Below the pieces are notes generated by a model, which saw nothing but the letters and a program-made list of their open reading frames with translations, did no database searches and had not been told where the DNA came from. Below are positions 44,077-52,130 of a stretch of 64,000 nt of DNA, one piece after another. Source of the stretch: Kosakonia quasisacchari (GTDB lineage Bacteria > Pseudomonadota > Gammaproteobacteria > Enterobacterales > Enterobacteriaceae); contig NZ_SJOP01000008.1 in the NCBI RefSeq assembly GCF_004331415.1, positions 1-64,000 of the forward strand, in the 5' to 3' direction. Each line of letters opens with the position of its first letter. Positions within the stretch are counted from its first letter, which is position 1. A program made the position numbers and the translations under genes.

Positions 44077-45732
44077 ATGTTTCAACGTCTGTCATCGTTT
44101 CGGTTCAACCCGGTGCAACTGACCTGGGTCGCCGCTCTGTTCTTTACCACCTTTGGCAATATTGCGCTGTGGCAAACGCTGTGGTCCAAAGTTGAGATCA
44201 CTAGTCTGCACAATTTGCTATTTTTCATCAGCTTGCCGGTTTTCCTGTTCTGCTTTCTTAATGTGCTGCTGACACCGGTAATGATTTTGCCGTACTTGCG
44301 CAAGCCCCTGCTGGTGGCGTTGGTCGTTATTAGCGCCAGTTGCAGTTATTTTATGCTTCGCTACAACGTGCTGATCGACCGCAGCATGGTGCAGAATTTC
44401 TTTGAAACCAATCAGGCTGAACTCACCTCGTACCTTTCTGTTCCGCTGGTGCTTACCCTGCTTTTTCTCGGGGTGCTGCCTGCGGCGGTGATGGTGTTGC
44501 TGCCCGGCAAAAAAATCGGCCGTCCCTTACAAAACCTGTTCTGGTGGCTATGCCATATTGTGGTGACGTTAACCCTTTTTGCCGCTGTGATCCTCGCGTT
44601 CTACAAGGATTACGCTTCACTACTGCGCAACAATATGCAGTTAAAAGACCAGGTGCTGCCGTTTAACGTTGTCCGCAATACCAACGGCTACCTGAAACGT
44701 AAATACAGTGTGAAGTCGCAGCCGTTACGAACTGTGGCTGAAGATGCAACGCGTACGGCGACGGGCGAGCGGCCAAAGCTGGTGATTGTTGTGGTCGGGG
44801 AAACCGCGCGGGCGCAGAACTTCCAGCTTAATGGTTATGCTCGCCCGACCAACCCAACGCTGTCACAGCGCGAGGACATCATCAGTTTCAAACATGTCTC
44901 ATCCTGTGGCACGGCGACGGCCATTTCGCTGCCGTGCATGTTTTCGCGCATGACCCGTTCGCAATACAACGACGTGCGTGCCGCGACGGAAGAGAACCTG
45001 CTCGACATTCTGCAACGCACCGGCATCCATATCCTGTGGCGTAACAATAATAATGGCGGCTGCAAAGGTATCTGCGAGCGCGTGCCGACGGATGATATGC
45101 CCGCGCAGAACATTGCCGATCTCTGCGTTAATAAAGATGGCACCTGTTATGACGAGGTGCTGTTGCATCAGCTTACTGCGCGCATTGATGCAATGGCGGG
45201 GGACGCATTAATTGTGCTGCACCAAATTGGCAGCCATGGGCCAACGTACTTTGAACGTTACCCGATAGAGGCCAAAATCTTCAGTCCTACTTGTGATAGC
45301 AATCAGATTGAGAAGTGCAGTAACGAGGCGCTAACCAATACTTACGACAATACGCTGGTCTACACCGATCGGATGCTGAGTAAAACCATTGCGGTGTTGC
45401 AACGCTATTCAGCTCAGCGCGATGTGGCGATGATTTACGTTTCCGACCACGGCGAGTCTTTGGGCGAGCGGGGGATGTATCTGCACGGCACGCCGTACAT
45501 TATTGCACCTGAGCAGCAAACACATGTCCCGCTGGTGATGTGGCTTTCGCCCGCGTTTTCACAGCATTCAGGGCTCAGTCTTTCCTGTCTGCGCAGCAAT
45601 GCCGATAGCAACAGCTATAGCCATGACAATCTCTATCACTCGATTCTCGGGCTGTTCACTGTGCAAAGCAGTGTTTATCAACCCGGACTGGATATGTTTG
45701 CCGGGTGTCGAACCGCCATGCAGTCGAAATAG
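44077..45732 (+). CDS. EptA/MCR-family lipid A phosphoethanolamine transferase
   Basis: 551 residues from ATG 44077 (a TTG two codons earlier is possible). Five N-terminal membrane helices (to about residue 175) are followed by a periplasmic alkaline-phosphatase-like domain. Zinc and catalytic residues: Glu in VVGETARAQNF (about 242), the nucleophile Thr in SCGTATAISLPCMFS (about 279), His in HQIGSHGPTYF and DHGESLG, as in EptA and MCR proteins. Six or more Cys pairs fit the family's disulphides. It transfers phosphoethanolamine from phosphatidylethanolamine to lipid A, reducing binding of cationic peptides such as polymyxins. Whether it is a chromosomal EptA paralogue or nearer to MCR needs a phylogeny. 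Confidence 0.93.
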   Translation: MFQRLSSFRFNPVQLTWVAALFFTTFGNIALWQTLWSKVEITSLHNLLFFISLPVFLFCFLNVLLTPVMILPYLRKPLLVALVVISASCSYFMLRYNVLIDRSMVQNFFETNQAELTSYLSVPLVLTLLFLGVLPAAVMVLLPGKKIGRPLQNLFWWLCHIVVTLTLFAAVILAFYKDYASLLRNNMQLKDQVLPFNVVRNTNGYLKRKYSVKSQPLRTVAEDATRTATGERPKLVIVVVGETARAQNFQLNGYARPTNPTLSQREDIISFKHVSSCGTATAISLPCMFSRMTRSQYNDVRAATEENLLDILQRTGIHILWRNNNNGGCKGICERVPTDDMPAQNIADLCVNKDGTCYDEVLLHQLTARIDAMAGDALIVLHQIGSHGPTYFERYPIEAKIFSPTCDSNQIEKCSNEALTNTYDNTLVYTDRMLSKTIAVLQRYSAQRDVAMIYVSDHGESLGERGMYLHGTPYIIAPEQQTHVPLVMWLSPAFSQHSGLSLSCLRSNADSNSYSHDNLYHSILGLFTVQSSVYQPGLDMFAGCRTAMQSK

Positions 45733-45929
45733 AGCGGTTGCCAGCGCGCATTCGCCTAAGCGACGTAAAACTGCCTGCGTAATGCGTGCGCGTGTATCTG
45801 TTTGAAAATCAGGCTCTCTGCGGTGCTTTGCCAGCAACGTCACCGCAGCGGGTTACGCCAGTGCGTCTCTTTCTGCTCTATTTTGGGATATAGTAGAAAA
45901 TTATCTTTTTATATCAGGTGGCACTGGCA

Positions 45930-46277
45930 ATGGCTTTGATCCCAAAAAACTACGCGCGGCTGGAAAGCGGTTATCGTGAGAAAGCACTTAAAATTTATCC
46001 GTGGGTGTGTGGACGCTGTTCACGGGAGTTTGTTTATTCGAATTTACGTGAATTAACGGTTCACCATATCGATCACGACCATACCAATAACCCGGAAGAT
46101 GGCAGCAACTGGGAGTTGTTATGTCTGTTTTGTCATGACCACGAACACTCGAAGTACACGGAAGCCGATCAGTACGGGACTACCGTGGTGGCGGGGGAAG
46201 ACGCGCAAAAAGATGTCGGAGCAGCAACCTATAACCCGTTTGCCGATTTAAAATCGATGCTGAATAAGAAGAAGTAA
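45930..46277 (+). CDS. yajD: YajD, HNH-family nuclease-like protein
   Basis: 115 residues from ATG 45930; IPKNYARLESGYREKALKIY and the HNH motif VHHIDHDHTNNPEDGSNWEL are almost identical to E. coli YajD. Zinc-binding CGRC and CLFCHDHEH flank the motif. HNH proteins cut or bind nucleic acid, but no activity is known for YajD. A GGTGG lies before the ATG. It is a single gene here, separated from the queA/tsx region that surrounds it in E. coli. Confidence 0.96.
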   Translation: MALIPKNYARLESGYREKALKIYPWVCGRCSREFVYSNLRELTVHHIDHDHTNNPEDGSNWELLCLFCHDHEHSKYTEADQYGTTVVAGEDAQKDVGAATYNPFADLKSMLNKKK

Positions 46278-46413
46278 CGCCAGCAACGTTTGCTTCAGCC
46301 CGCAAAAATCAGTGCTGTGCCGGTAAATAACATGTCGTCAGGCGTTGCTGCAAGTAAGACGGCTAAACAGGCTTTGCCCGCAAGCTGGCAGGTAAGTACA
46401 GACAAGGATCCCA

Positions 46414-47448
46414 ATGATTAACTTCATAAAGCCTCTTCTGGCACCGCCTCTTCAGGTCGGAGACACCATTGGTTTTTTCTCATCATCAGCGCCGGTAACA
46501 ACCACGGCGCCAAATCGTTTTAACCGTGGAAAACGATTCCTCGAGGAGAAAGGGTTTCGTCTTAAAGCCGGTCAACTGACCGGGAAGTCTGATTTCTATC
46601 GCTCCGGCACGATTGCTGAGCGAGCGCATGAGTTCAATGCGCTTATCCGCGATCCGCAAGTCCGCTGTGTGATGTCGACAATAGGGGGGAATAATAGTAA
46701 CGCCTTGCTACCTTTTGTGGATTATGATGCCCTGAGAGCAGACCCTAAAATAATTATTGGTTATTCAGATACCACCGCTTTGCTTGCCGGAATTTATGCG
46801 CAAACAGGATTAATTACCTTTTATGGCCCGGCATTGGTTGCTTCATTCGGTGAATTTCCGCCTCTGGTTAACGCTACATATCACGCTTTTATTGAAATAC
46901 TTTGCGGACAGAATAACGGTCACTTCGACTATGTTTTGCCGGAAAAATGGACTGATGAACGGCTTAACTGGGATGATATAGAACCAGTACGTTCTAAAAC
47001 ACTTTATGCTAATAACTGTCGGTTTATCGGGCAGGGATTACAAAAAGGGCGAGTTATTGGCGGCAATCTTAATACGTTATCAGGTATCTGGGGCAGCGAA
47101 TGGATGCCTGAAATACGATCCGGTGACATTCTGTTTATTGAAGATAGCTTAAAAGACATTGCAACTGTTGAACGTTCATTTGCCATGCTGAAACTTAATG
47201 GTGTGTTTAAAAAAGTTTGTGCGATTCTTCTTGGCAAACATGAGTTGTTTGATAACGCGGGAAGCGGGCGGACGCCTTACGATGTATTACGTGAAGTATT
47301 AGGTGATGAAATCGTTCCGATCGTTGATGGTTTCGACTGTTGTCACACGCATCCGATGCTGACATTGCCCCTTGGTGCAACACTCGCCATTGATTTTGAC
47401 ACTCAAAAGGTCTCCATCGTCGAACCCTATCTGTCAGACATGAAATAG
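46414..47448 (+). CDS. S66-family peptidase (LD-carboxypeptidase/MccF-like)
   Basis: 344 residues. The S66 catalytic triad is visible: nucleophile Ser in IIGYSDTTALLAG, Glu in ILFIEDSLKDI and His in FDCCHTHPMLTLPLG. The family includes the murein LD-carboxypeptidase LdcA and MccF, which cleaves processed microcin C7 and so gives immunity. The length (344) and the conserved STIGGNNSNALLPFVDY loop are closer to MccF than to LdcA (about 300). No microcin genes are adjacent. AAGGAT precedes the ATG. Confidence 0.9.
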   Translation: MINFIKPLLAPPLQVGDTIGFFSSSAPVTTTAPNRFNRGKRFLEEKGFRLKAGQLTGKSDFYRSGTIAERAHEFNALIRDPQVRCVMSTIGGNNSNALLPFVDYDALRADPKIIIGYSDTTALLAGIYAQTGLITFYGPALVASFGEFPPLVNATYHAFIEILCGQNNGHFDYVLPEKWTDERLNWDDIEPVRSKTLYANNCRFIGQGLQKGRVIGGNLNTLSGIWGSEWMPEIRSGDILFIEDSLKDIATVERSFAMLKLNGVFKKVCAILLGKHELFDNAGSGRTPYDVLREVLGDEIVPIVDGFDCCHTHPMLTLPLGATLAIDFDTQKVSIVEPYLSDMK

Positions 47449-47502
47449 GCAGCCACTGTAAGCTGCCACCTGTTTATGATAAACGCCCTGTGCCGCTATC
47501 CG

Positions 47503-47526
47503 TGCCCTCTTCATCAGAAGGGCACT
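47503..47526. terminator. Hairpin between the S66 peptidase and chemoreceptor genes
   Basis: GTGCCC and GGGCAC with TTC/GAA inside form a stem in the gap between two converging genes. Another stem, GGCAGC/GCTGCC, is found just after the peptidase stop. Neither has a long T-run. Confidence 0.35.
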
Positions 47527-47542
47527 TTGGATAGGATAAATG

Positions 47543-49456
47543 TCAGAACGATTCCCAGTCAGCACTGTGACCTGTCGACGTTGCTGGTTTCAGATCCGCC
47601 TTGCGGTGATTCGCCGCTAATGTGTGTTTTGGCTTAGCAGTGCCAGATTGCAGTTTGAACACGGAAACCAGTTGCGTAAGCTGTTCAGCCTGCTGTTCCA
47701 GTGATAAGGAAGCCGCAGACGACTCCTGAACCAGCGCGGCGTTCTGTTGTGTCGTTGAATCCAGCTCGGTGACTGCTTTACCAATTTGATCGATACCTCT
47801 GCTTTGCTCTTCCGAAGCGCTTGAGATTTCATTCATGATACCACTCACATTCGTGACAGATGAGACAATCTGCTCCATGGTCGTCCCGGCTTTATTGGCC
47901 ATTTCTGAACCCGTCACCACACGCTGCACGGACTCTTTTATCAGACCTTCGATCTCTTTAGCGGCCTGGGCACTGCGCTGCGCCAGGCTTCTCACTTCTC
48001 CGGCTACTACGGCGAAACCGCGACCCTGTTCACCTGCACGTGCCGCCTCAACGGCCGCGTTAAGCGCAAGGATATTGGTCTGGAAAGAGATACCATTTAT
48101 TACGCTGATAATATCCGTGATCTTATTTGAGCTTTCGGTGATCGTTTCCATTGTGCTGACGACATCCCAGACAATTTTCCCACCCGAGCGCGCATGTTCT
48201 GCCGCCATCCCGGCGAGCTGGCTGGCTTCGCGCGCATTATCGGCATTGCGCTTAACCGTCGAGGTCAACTCTTCCATACTGGCTGCCGTTTCAACTACCG
48301 CGGCAGACTGCTCTTCTGTGCGGGAAGCCAGATCAATATTGCCTGCTGAAATGTCTGAGGAGGCATTGGCAACATGCACGACCGACTCTTTTATTTGGGT
48401 GATCATTTCACGAAGTTTATCGTTCATCACGCCCATCGCCAGCGTCAGACGGCCCAGTTCATCTTTCGATTGAGGCTCAATGGTTGCGGTCAGGTCGCCT
48501 TCGGCAATACGTTCTGCCAGTGTCAGATTGTGTTTGATCTGGCGAGTCATCTGCCGCGTAAGCAGCCAGGCGACCAGTAATCCTGTCAGCACAGCACAGA
48601 GGGCGACCACGCCCATAATTATCATTACCCTCTGAATGATATCGATATTTTTCTGTGTCTGGCTGACAACCAAATCCGAGGTAACGGTATTAATTTTCTC
48701 TGCCACAGCGGTCAATTCTGTCGCCGCCTTCTGAGATTCTTTCAATGCAGCCGCATACGCCACGACATTTCCCTGCATTGCGTTGAGGAATGCCTGCGCC
48801 ATCTCTTTGTCTTCAGCAGTAAATGTCACGTTTTCTGAATGGAGGGTTTTTGTGGCGTCATCATATTGGCGGGCAAAAATATCCATGCCCCGCTTACCGG
48901 CGGATGACTGGATTTCATACGCCGTTACCCAAATGTTATGCAGGAGATTAAGGAGTGATATCTCACTCTTTGATGTGTTTTCCTGCTGTTCGAGGCGAGT
49001 ATTGAACTGATCAAGCAGGGTTTTCAGATCGGAGGAGGTCAGTTGCTGTGACTGCTCAAGGGTCACTTTTTCCAGCTTAACGAAAGTGTCACGCTGGTTT
49101 GCATAATCAGGAATCGTGCTGCGTAGTTCATCAAACAACACGCGGGCATCGTTGTCCCAGGTGAAGTCCAGGCCAGTAATCGCTTTCTGGTCCATTTTTT
49201 CAATGGCGGCTTTGTTCGCCTCAAGGGATTTTTCATCGTGGTTTAATTGGTACGTCAAACGGTTACGTCGTGCGGTATTCAGTTCGGTACTGATTTCATT
49301 GATTAATTTTCCTTTTAGTGCGTGGTCGCGGATATTGCTTGATTGCTGAATGCTGATAAGTGAGGACAGAACAATAATAATTATCAAAACTGCAAATCCA
49401 CCAAACAGCTTGGCAGCGACAGGCAGGTTTTTTATTGACGGTAACAGCTTTGGCAT
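47543..49456 (-). CDS. Methyl-accepting chemotaxis protein
   Basis: 637 residues. One membrane helix at about 13-32 and a second at about 270-295 bound a periplasmic four-helix-bundle sensor. A HAMP domain with [18 protein letters not shown] follows. The signalling tip [20 protein letters not shown] is fully conserved and flanked by methylation helices. The C-terminal pentapeptide DWESF resembles the NWETF tether that binds CheR and CheB in major receptors. The ligand is unknown. A sigma-28-type promoter lies about 120 bp upstream. Confidence 0.95.
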   Translation of the reverse strand: MPKLLPSIKNLPVAAKLFGGFAVLIIIIVLSSLISIQQSSNIRDHALKGKLINEISTELNTARRNRLTYQLNHDEKSLEANKAAIEKMDQKAITGLDFTWDNDARVLFDELRSTIPDYANQRDTFVKLEKVTLEQSQQLTSSDLKTLLDQFNTRLEQQENTSKSEISLLNLLHNIWVTAYEIQSSAGKRGMDIFARQYDDATKTLHSENVTFTAEDKEMAQAFLNAMQGNVVAYAAALKESQKAATELTAVAEKINTVTSDLVVSQTQKNIDIIQRVMIIMGVVALCAVLTGLLVAWLLTRQMTRQIKHNLTLAERIAEGDLTATIEPQSKDELGRLTLAMGVMNDKLREMITQIKESVVHVANASSDISAGNIDLASRTEEQSAAVVETAASMEELTSTVKRNADNAREASQLAGMAAEHARSGGKIVWDVVSTMETITESSNKITDIISVINGISFQTNILALNAAVEAARAGEQGRGFAVVAGEVRSLAQRSAQAAKEIEGLIKESVQRVVTGSEMANKAGTTMEQIVSSVTNVSGIMNEISSASEEQSRGIDQIGKAVTELDSTTQQNAALVQESSAASLSLEQQAEQLTQLVSVFKLQSGTAKPKHTLAANHRKADLKPATSTGHSADWESF

Positions 49457-49575
49457 AGAGGTATCCTCAATAATAATTCTTAATATTCAAAAGACGGTTT
49501 CATTTTCACTTCTTATCAGGTTGCAGGTGTCTTCACTTCTTAAGAGGACGCTGGAGAGATGGCTTATCAAATTAC

Positions 49576-49602
49576 TTATCGACAATTGCCGCATTTTTTT
49601 TA
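49576..49602 (-). promoter_or_regulatory. Sigma-28 (FliA) promoter of the chemoreceptor gene
   Basis: On the minus strand TAAA is followed after 15 bases by GTCGATAA; the FliA consensus is TAAA-N15-GCCGATAA, so 11 of 12 bases match. The leader would be about 110 bases. This fits control with flagellar and chemotaxis genes. Confidence 0.6.
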
Positions 49603-50001
49603 ATGAAAAAAGAAAAAAATTACAGATGGGGGATATATTTTAAATAAATGAAGAACATTGCGTTATGGATGTGAGGGGATAAGTGCGTGCTTATTCTATT
49701 ACCGTGGTAATCATGATCCGGCAAATATTTTTGATCTCCACTTGCCCGCATGATGGAATATATTATATGCGTTGCCATTCTCACAGTAGGGATTGTGAAA
49801 TTGCCGATCAGCCAGGCATCTAATTAGTGCACTATGCTCTTTGGCGATAGCAAAAAATTATAGTCGGTGGGGTTTCAATACATATTGCCCTGATGGGATA
49901 TTTCTTAATGCCGCTTTTCTGGTGCCCCTGGCCTGCCAAAACTGGAGTGGGCTACCCGTGTTTTCCAGCAATGTTGTCAATGGAGCCGAAACGAAGGCAA
50001 T
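49603..50001. other. Intergenic region between chemoreceptor and cold-shock genes
   Basis: About 400 bp without a supported gene. A frame at 49841-50098 has no ribosome site and runs through the cold-shock gene terminator, so I reject it. No repeat or RNA gene was recognised. Confidence 0.4.
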
Positions 50002-50024
50002 AAAAAACCCGCACCAGGCGGGTT
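50002..50024 (-). terminator. Rho-independent terminator of the cspA-family gene
   Basis: AAACCCGC-accag-GCGGGTTT; on the minus strand TTTTTTATTG follows. It is about 80 bases after the stop codon. Confidence 0.8.
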
Positions 50025-50104
50025 TATTTTATTATCAGTCGCGCTTAACTGCTCAGGCGGGTGCCTTCATCGCGTTTGTAAGCATCGCTGATAATTAGCG
50101 CGGC

Positions 50105-50317
50105 TTACAGCGCTGTAACGTTGCCAGCTGCAGGGCCTTTAGCGCCACTTTCGATGGTGAAGGAAACTTTCTGACCTTCATCCAGTGTTTTGTAGTTGTC
50201 GCTCTGGATTGCAGAGAAGTGTACAAACACATCTTTGCTGCCGTCGTCCGGAGTGATAAAGCCAAAACCTTTATCAGAGTTGAACCATTTTACTAAACCA
50301 GTCATTTTATTAGACAT
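50105..50317 (-). CDS. CspA-family cold-shock protein
   Basis: 70 residues, a single cold-shock domain. RNP1 (KGFGFITP) and RNP2 (DVFVHFSAI) are intact, and [16 protein letters not shown] is the CspA/CspB/CspG start. It binds single-stranded RNA and DNA as a chaperone and antiterminator. AAGGA precedes the ATG. The long leader upstream resembles the cold-responsive leader of E. coli cspA, which argues for a cold-inducible member rather than CspC/CspE. Confidence 0.95.
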   Translation of the reverse strand: MSNKMTGLVKWFNSDKGFGFITPDDGSKDVFVHFSAIQSDNYKTLDEGQKVSFTIESGAKGPAAGNVTAL

Positions 50318-50489
50318 AGATATTTCCTTAATTAACGAGCCACTAAGCGCGGCGATAATGGCCTGTAATGATAGAGTGACTTATTTGGCACTTAGGAGGA
50401 GGCTCATGAAGAAGGGTATCTTTGGATAACTCTTGAACTGAGGACTGCTTTACTAAAACTGCTTTCATAAGGTCTGTATTCCAAACCGG
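50318..50489 (-). promoter_or_regulatory. Cold-responsive 5' leader with cold box
   Basis: On the minus strand ATACAGACC (cold-box core, near 50471-50483) and TTCAAGAGTTATC (50425-50437) followed by GATACCC parallel the cspA leader of E. coli as I remember it. The leader of about 170 bases fits the known thermosensing mRNA of this family. The DNA of this stretch has no other gene. Confidence 0.6.
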
Positions 50490-50674
50490 TGACGCTATTA
50501 AGACATAGCAAAATGGGTTTGGCAACCTTTATGTTTTTTTATTTTAACCAGTTACACACCCGGATGGCTGAATGTCTGTCAGTTTGGCTTGTCTGTAGGT
50601 ACTTTCTTAAGCCTGTTATTTCGCTGAATTTGAGCAAAACTGCGTTCCCCATTGCGCTTAGCGAAGTACAATAA

Positions 50675-50694
50675 AAAGGCCACCTCAAGGTGGC
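50675..50694 (-). terminator. Terminator of the 43-residue protein gene
   Basis: GGCCACCT-ca-AGGTGGCC; on the minus strand TTTTTATTG follows. It starts about 9 bases after the small gene's stop. Confidence 0.85.
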
Positions 50695-50702
50695 CCTGCT
50701 CG

Positions 50703-50834
50703 TCATTTCCTCGGTTTACCGGCGTCCGAGCGTTTCTCACGAACCCTTCCGTCATTGTTGCGATCGCGAGGTTGTTTGCCACCACCAGGTTTAGGTACGA
50801 CTACGTCTGGATTAAGTGGTCTTCTGTCAGCCAT
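50703..50834 (-). CDS. Hypothetical 43-residue hydrophilic protein
   Basis: ATG 50834 with GGGGA 8 bases upstream; TGA at 50703, followed by a strong terminator. The peptide starts MADRRPLNPDVVVPKPGGG and ends DAGKPRK. It is rich in Arg, Pro, Gly and Asp, has no hydrophobic segment, and looks disordered. Ribosome site, stop and terminator make a compact complete gene. I do not recognise a family. Confidence 0.6.
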   Translation of the reverse strand: MADRRPLNPDVVVPKPGGGKQPRDRNNDGRVREKRSDAGKPRK

Positions 50835-51087
50835 GTTTCCGTCCCCAAAGAATGGCAAAAGTGCCACCAACCGTGATACGCCTCGCTTGTTTACCTGGCA
50901 ACGCGGATCAGACTACATATTGAGCAGCATCAAGTTTATCCTTTGCGCAGGAAGAGGCGTGTTGTACGCAGGCCAAATTTAACGCCATGCACATCCCGGT
51001 CATTCTGGCCGGGACTCACCAGAAGAGTATGGTCGTGGTCAGCTACTGTAGGATATTCAAGTCCGCAGAAACGATTTTAGGGGTTTT

Positions 51088-51570
51088 ATGGATCTGACCA
51101 ATTATCTCACAGATGTCGATGGGGTTTTCTACCGGGCAATTGACCCGGCTTACCGGAACGTTGCTTTATCCGGCTCCAGGGGGCCAGGCCGCTATTCAAA
51201 CAGCAATCAACCGACACTCTATCTGAGCTCATCGCCTGCAGGCGTAGAGGCAGCTATGCGTTCCCATCGTGGCAACAGGCGCGTTAGCCTTGAGATTGTC
51301 GAAGTCAGGGTCATTGCGAATAAAATTTTTGATCTCAGGAATGCAGATGCCGTGCTGGCTGCGGGCATTAACCTTCACGATGCGATTGCGCCATGGCAGG
51401 AAATGGTGAAGGAGGGTGGTGTTCCTTCCTCATGGGCTGTGCGTAATCGTCTGGAATCACTTGGGGTAAACGGTTTAATTGACCCGTCTCGTAAAGCGCC
51501 TGGGCTCTGGCACCTGGTGCTTTTTTCCTGGAATAACAACAGCCAATCTCATGTGAAGATGATTGAATAA
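51088..51570 (+). CDS. RES-domain protein without a partner antitoxin
   Basis: 160 residues. It has the RES pattern: YRAIDPAYRN, RGPGRYSNSNQPTLYLSSSP with Arg and Ser, followed by AGVEAAM with Glu. RES toxins degrade or transfer NAD+, usually kept in check by an Xre/COG5642 antitoxin encoded just upstream. No such gene is present: the next gene is divergent and unrelated. AGGGG lies 4 bases before the ATG. It could be a solitary member with a different role, or a toxin whose antitoxin has been lost. Confidence 0.82.
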   Translation: MDLTNYLTDVDGVFYRAIDPAYRNVALSGSRGPGRYSNSNQPTLYLSSSPAGVEAAMRSHRGNRRVSLEIVEVRVIANKIFDLRNADAVLAAGINLHDAIAPWQEMVKEGGVPSSWAVRNRLESLGVNGLIDPSRKAPGLWHLVLFSWNNNSQSHVKMIE

Positions 51571-51782
51571 ACACCGACATGATGGCAGAGCAACAGGCAC
51601 TGCTGCCGGGTAAAGTGCGTGACGACCAGACTAAACGCCCGTCACGAAGCCGCTTTTGGCAATTACGTCGCGGTGTTGTCTGGCAATTTTCCCTTCTTGC
51701 GAAACTCGTTCACATTCCCTTCTTGTTGGCGGGCTATCTTCCCTCTGGTGACGTTTTTTTAACCACAAACACGGAGAACAGC

Positions 51783-52073
51783 ATGAGAAGATTAATGAAG
51801 ACATTTATTGCCACTGCCTTTATGGTCTGTGCCTTTTCTGTTATTGCTGCAACAGACGGGGATGTAAAACCACCGCCTTTACAAAGAGATAGCCCGCCCA
51901 TGACGGGGCCTGCACCTCTTGTGTATGGCGTCGTTCAGCAAACCACCACGCCGGTTGATGCGTTAAACACTGTGGTTAAAAATCTTCCGGCGCTGGAAAC
52001 TGGGAAGCGTTATGAAGTCAGGCTGGAGGTGAGGGAACTGGCACCCGCGCCGCCTGTTCCCCCGGCACCATAA
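51783..52073 (+). CDS. Small secreted protein, function unknown
   Basis: 96 residues from ATG 51783 (GGAG six bases upstream); the longer frame from 51579 would bury the signal peptide. A Sec signal peptide (MRRLMKTFIATAFMVCAFSV, cleaved after IAA) leaves a mature chain of about 73 residues rich in Pro. The mature protein carries the TPVDALNTVVKNLPALETGK and YEVRLEVREL segments. It is likely periplasmic. No family is recognised. It is followed by a terminator and converges on the RND pump gene. Confidence 0.75.
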   Translation: MRRLMKTFIATAFMVCAFSVIAATDGDVKPPPLQRDSPPMTGPAPLVYGVVQQTTTPVDALNTVVKNLPALETGKRYEVRLEVRELAPAPPVPPAP

Positions 52074-52084
52074 CTCACGCGTGT

Positions 52085-52106
52085 TTAGCCCCTTACTGGG
52101 GCTTTT
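52085..52106 (+). terminator. Terminator of the secreted protein gene
   Basis: AGCCCC-ttact-GGGGCT followed by TTTTAAAC, just after the stop at 52073. It may also serve the converging RND gene. Confidence 0.7.
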
Positions 52107-52130
52107 AAACAAGCACTTACTGGATTCTGT

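Noticed and set aside
49841..50098. 85-codon frame before the cspA-type gene
   Set aside because: It runs through the cold-shock gene terminator and lacks a ribosome site.
50343..50525. 60-codon frame in the cold-shock leader
   Set aside because: The DNA is better explained as the cspA-type 5' leader, whose conserved blocks it overlaps.
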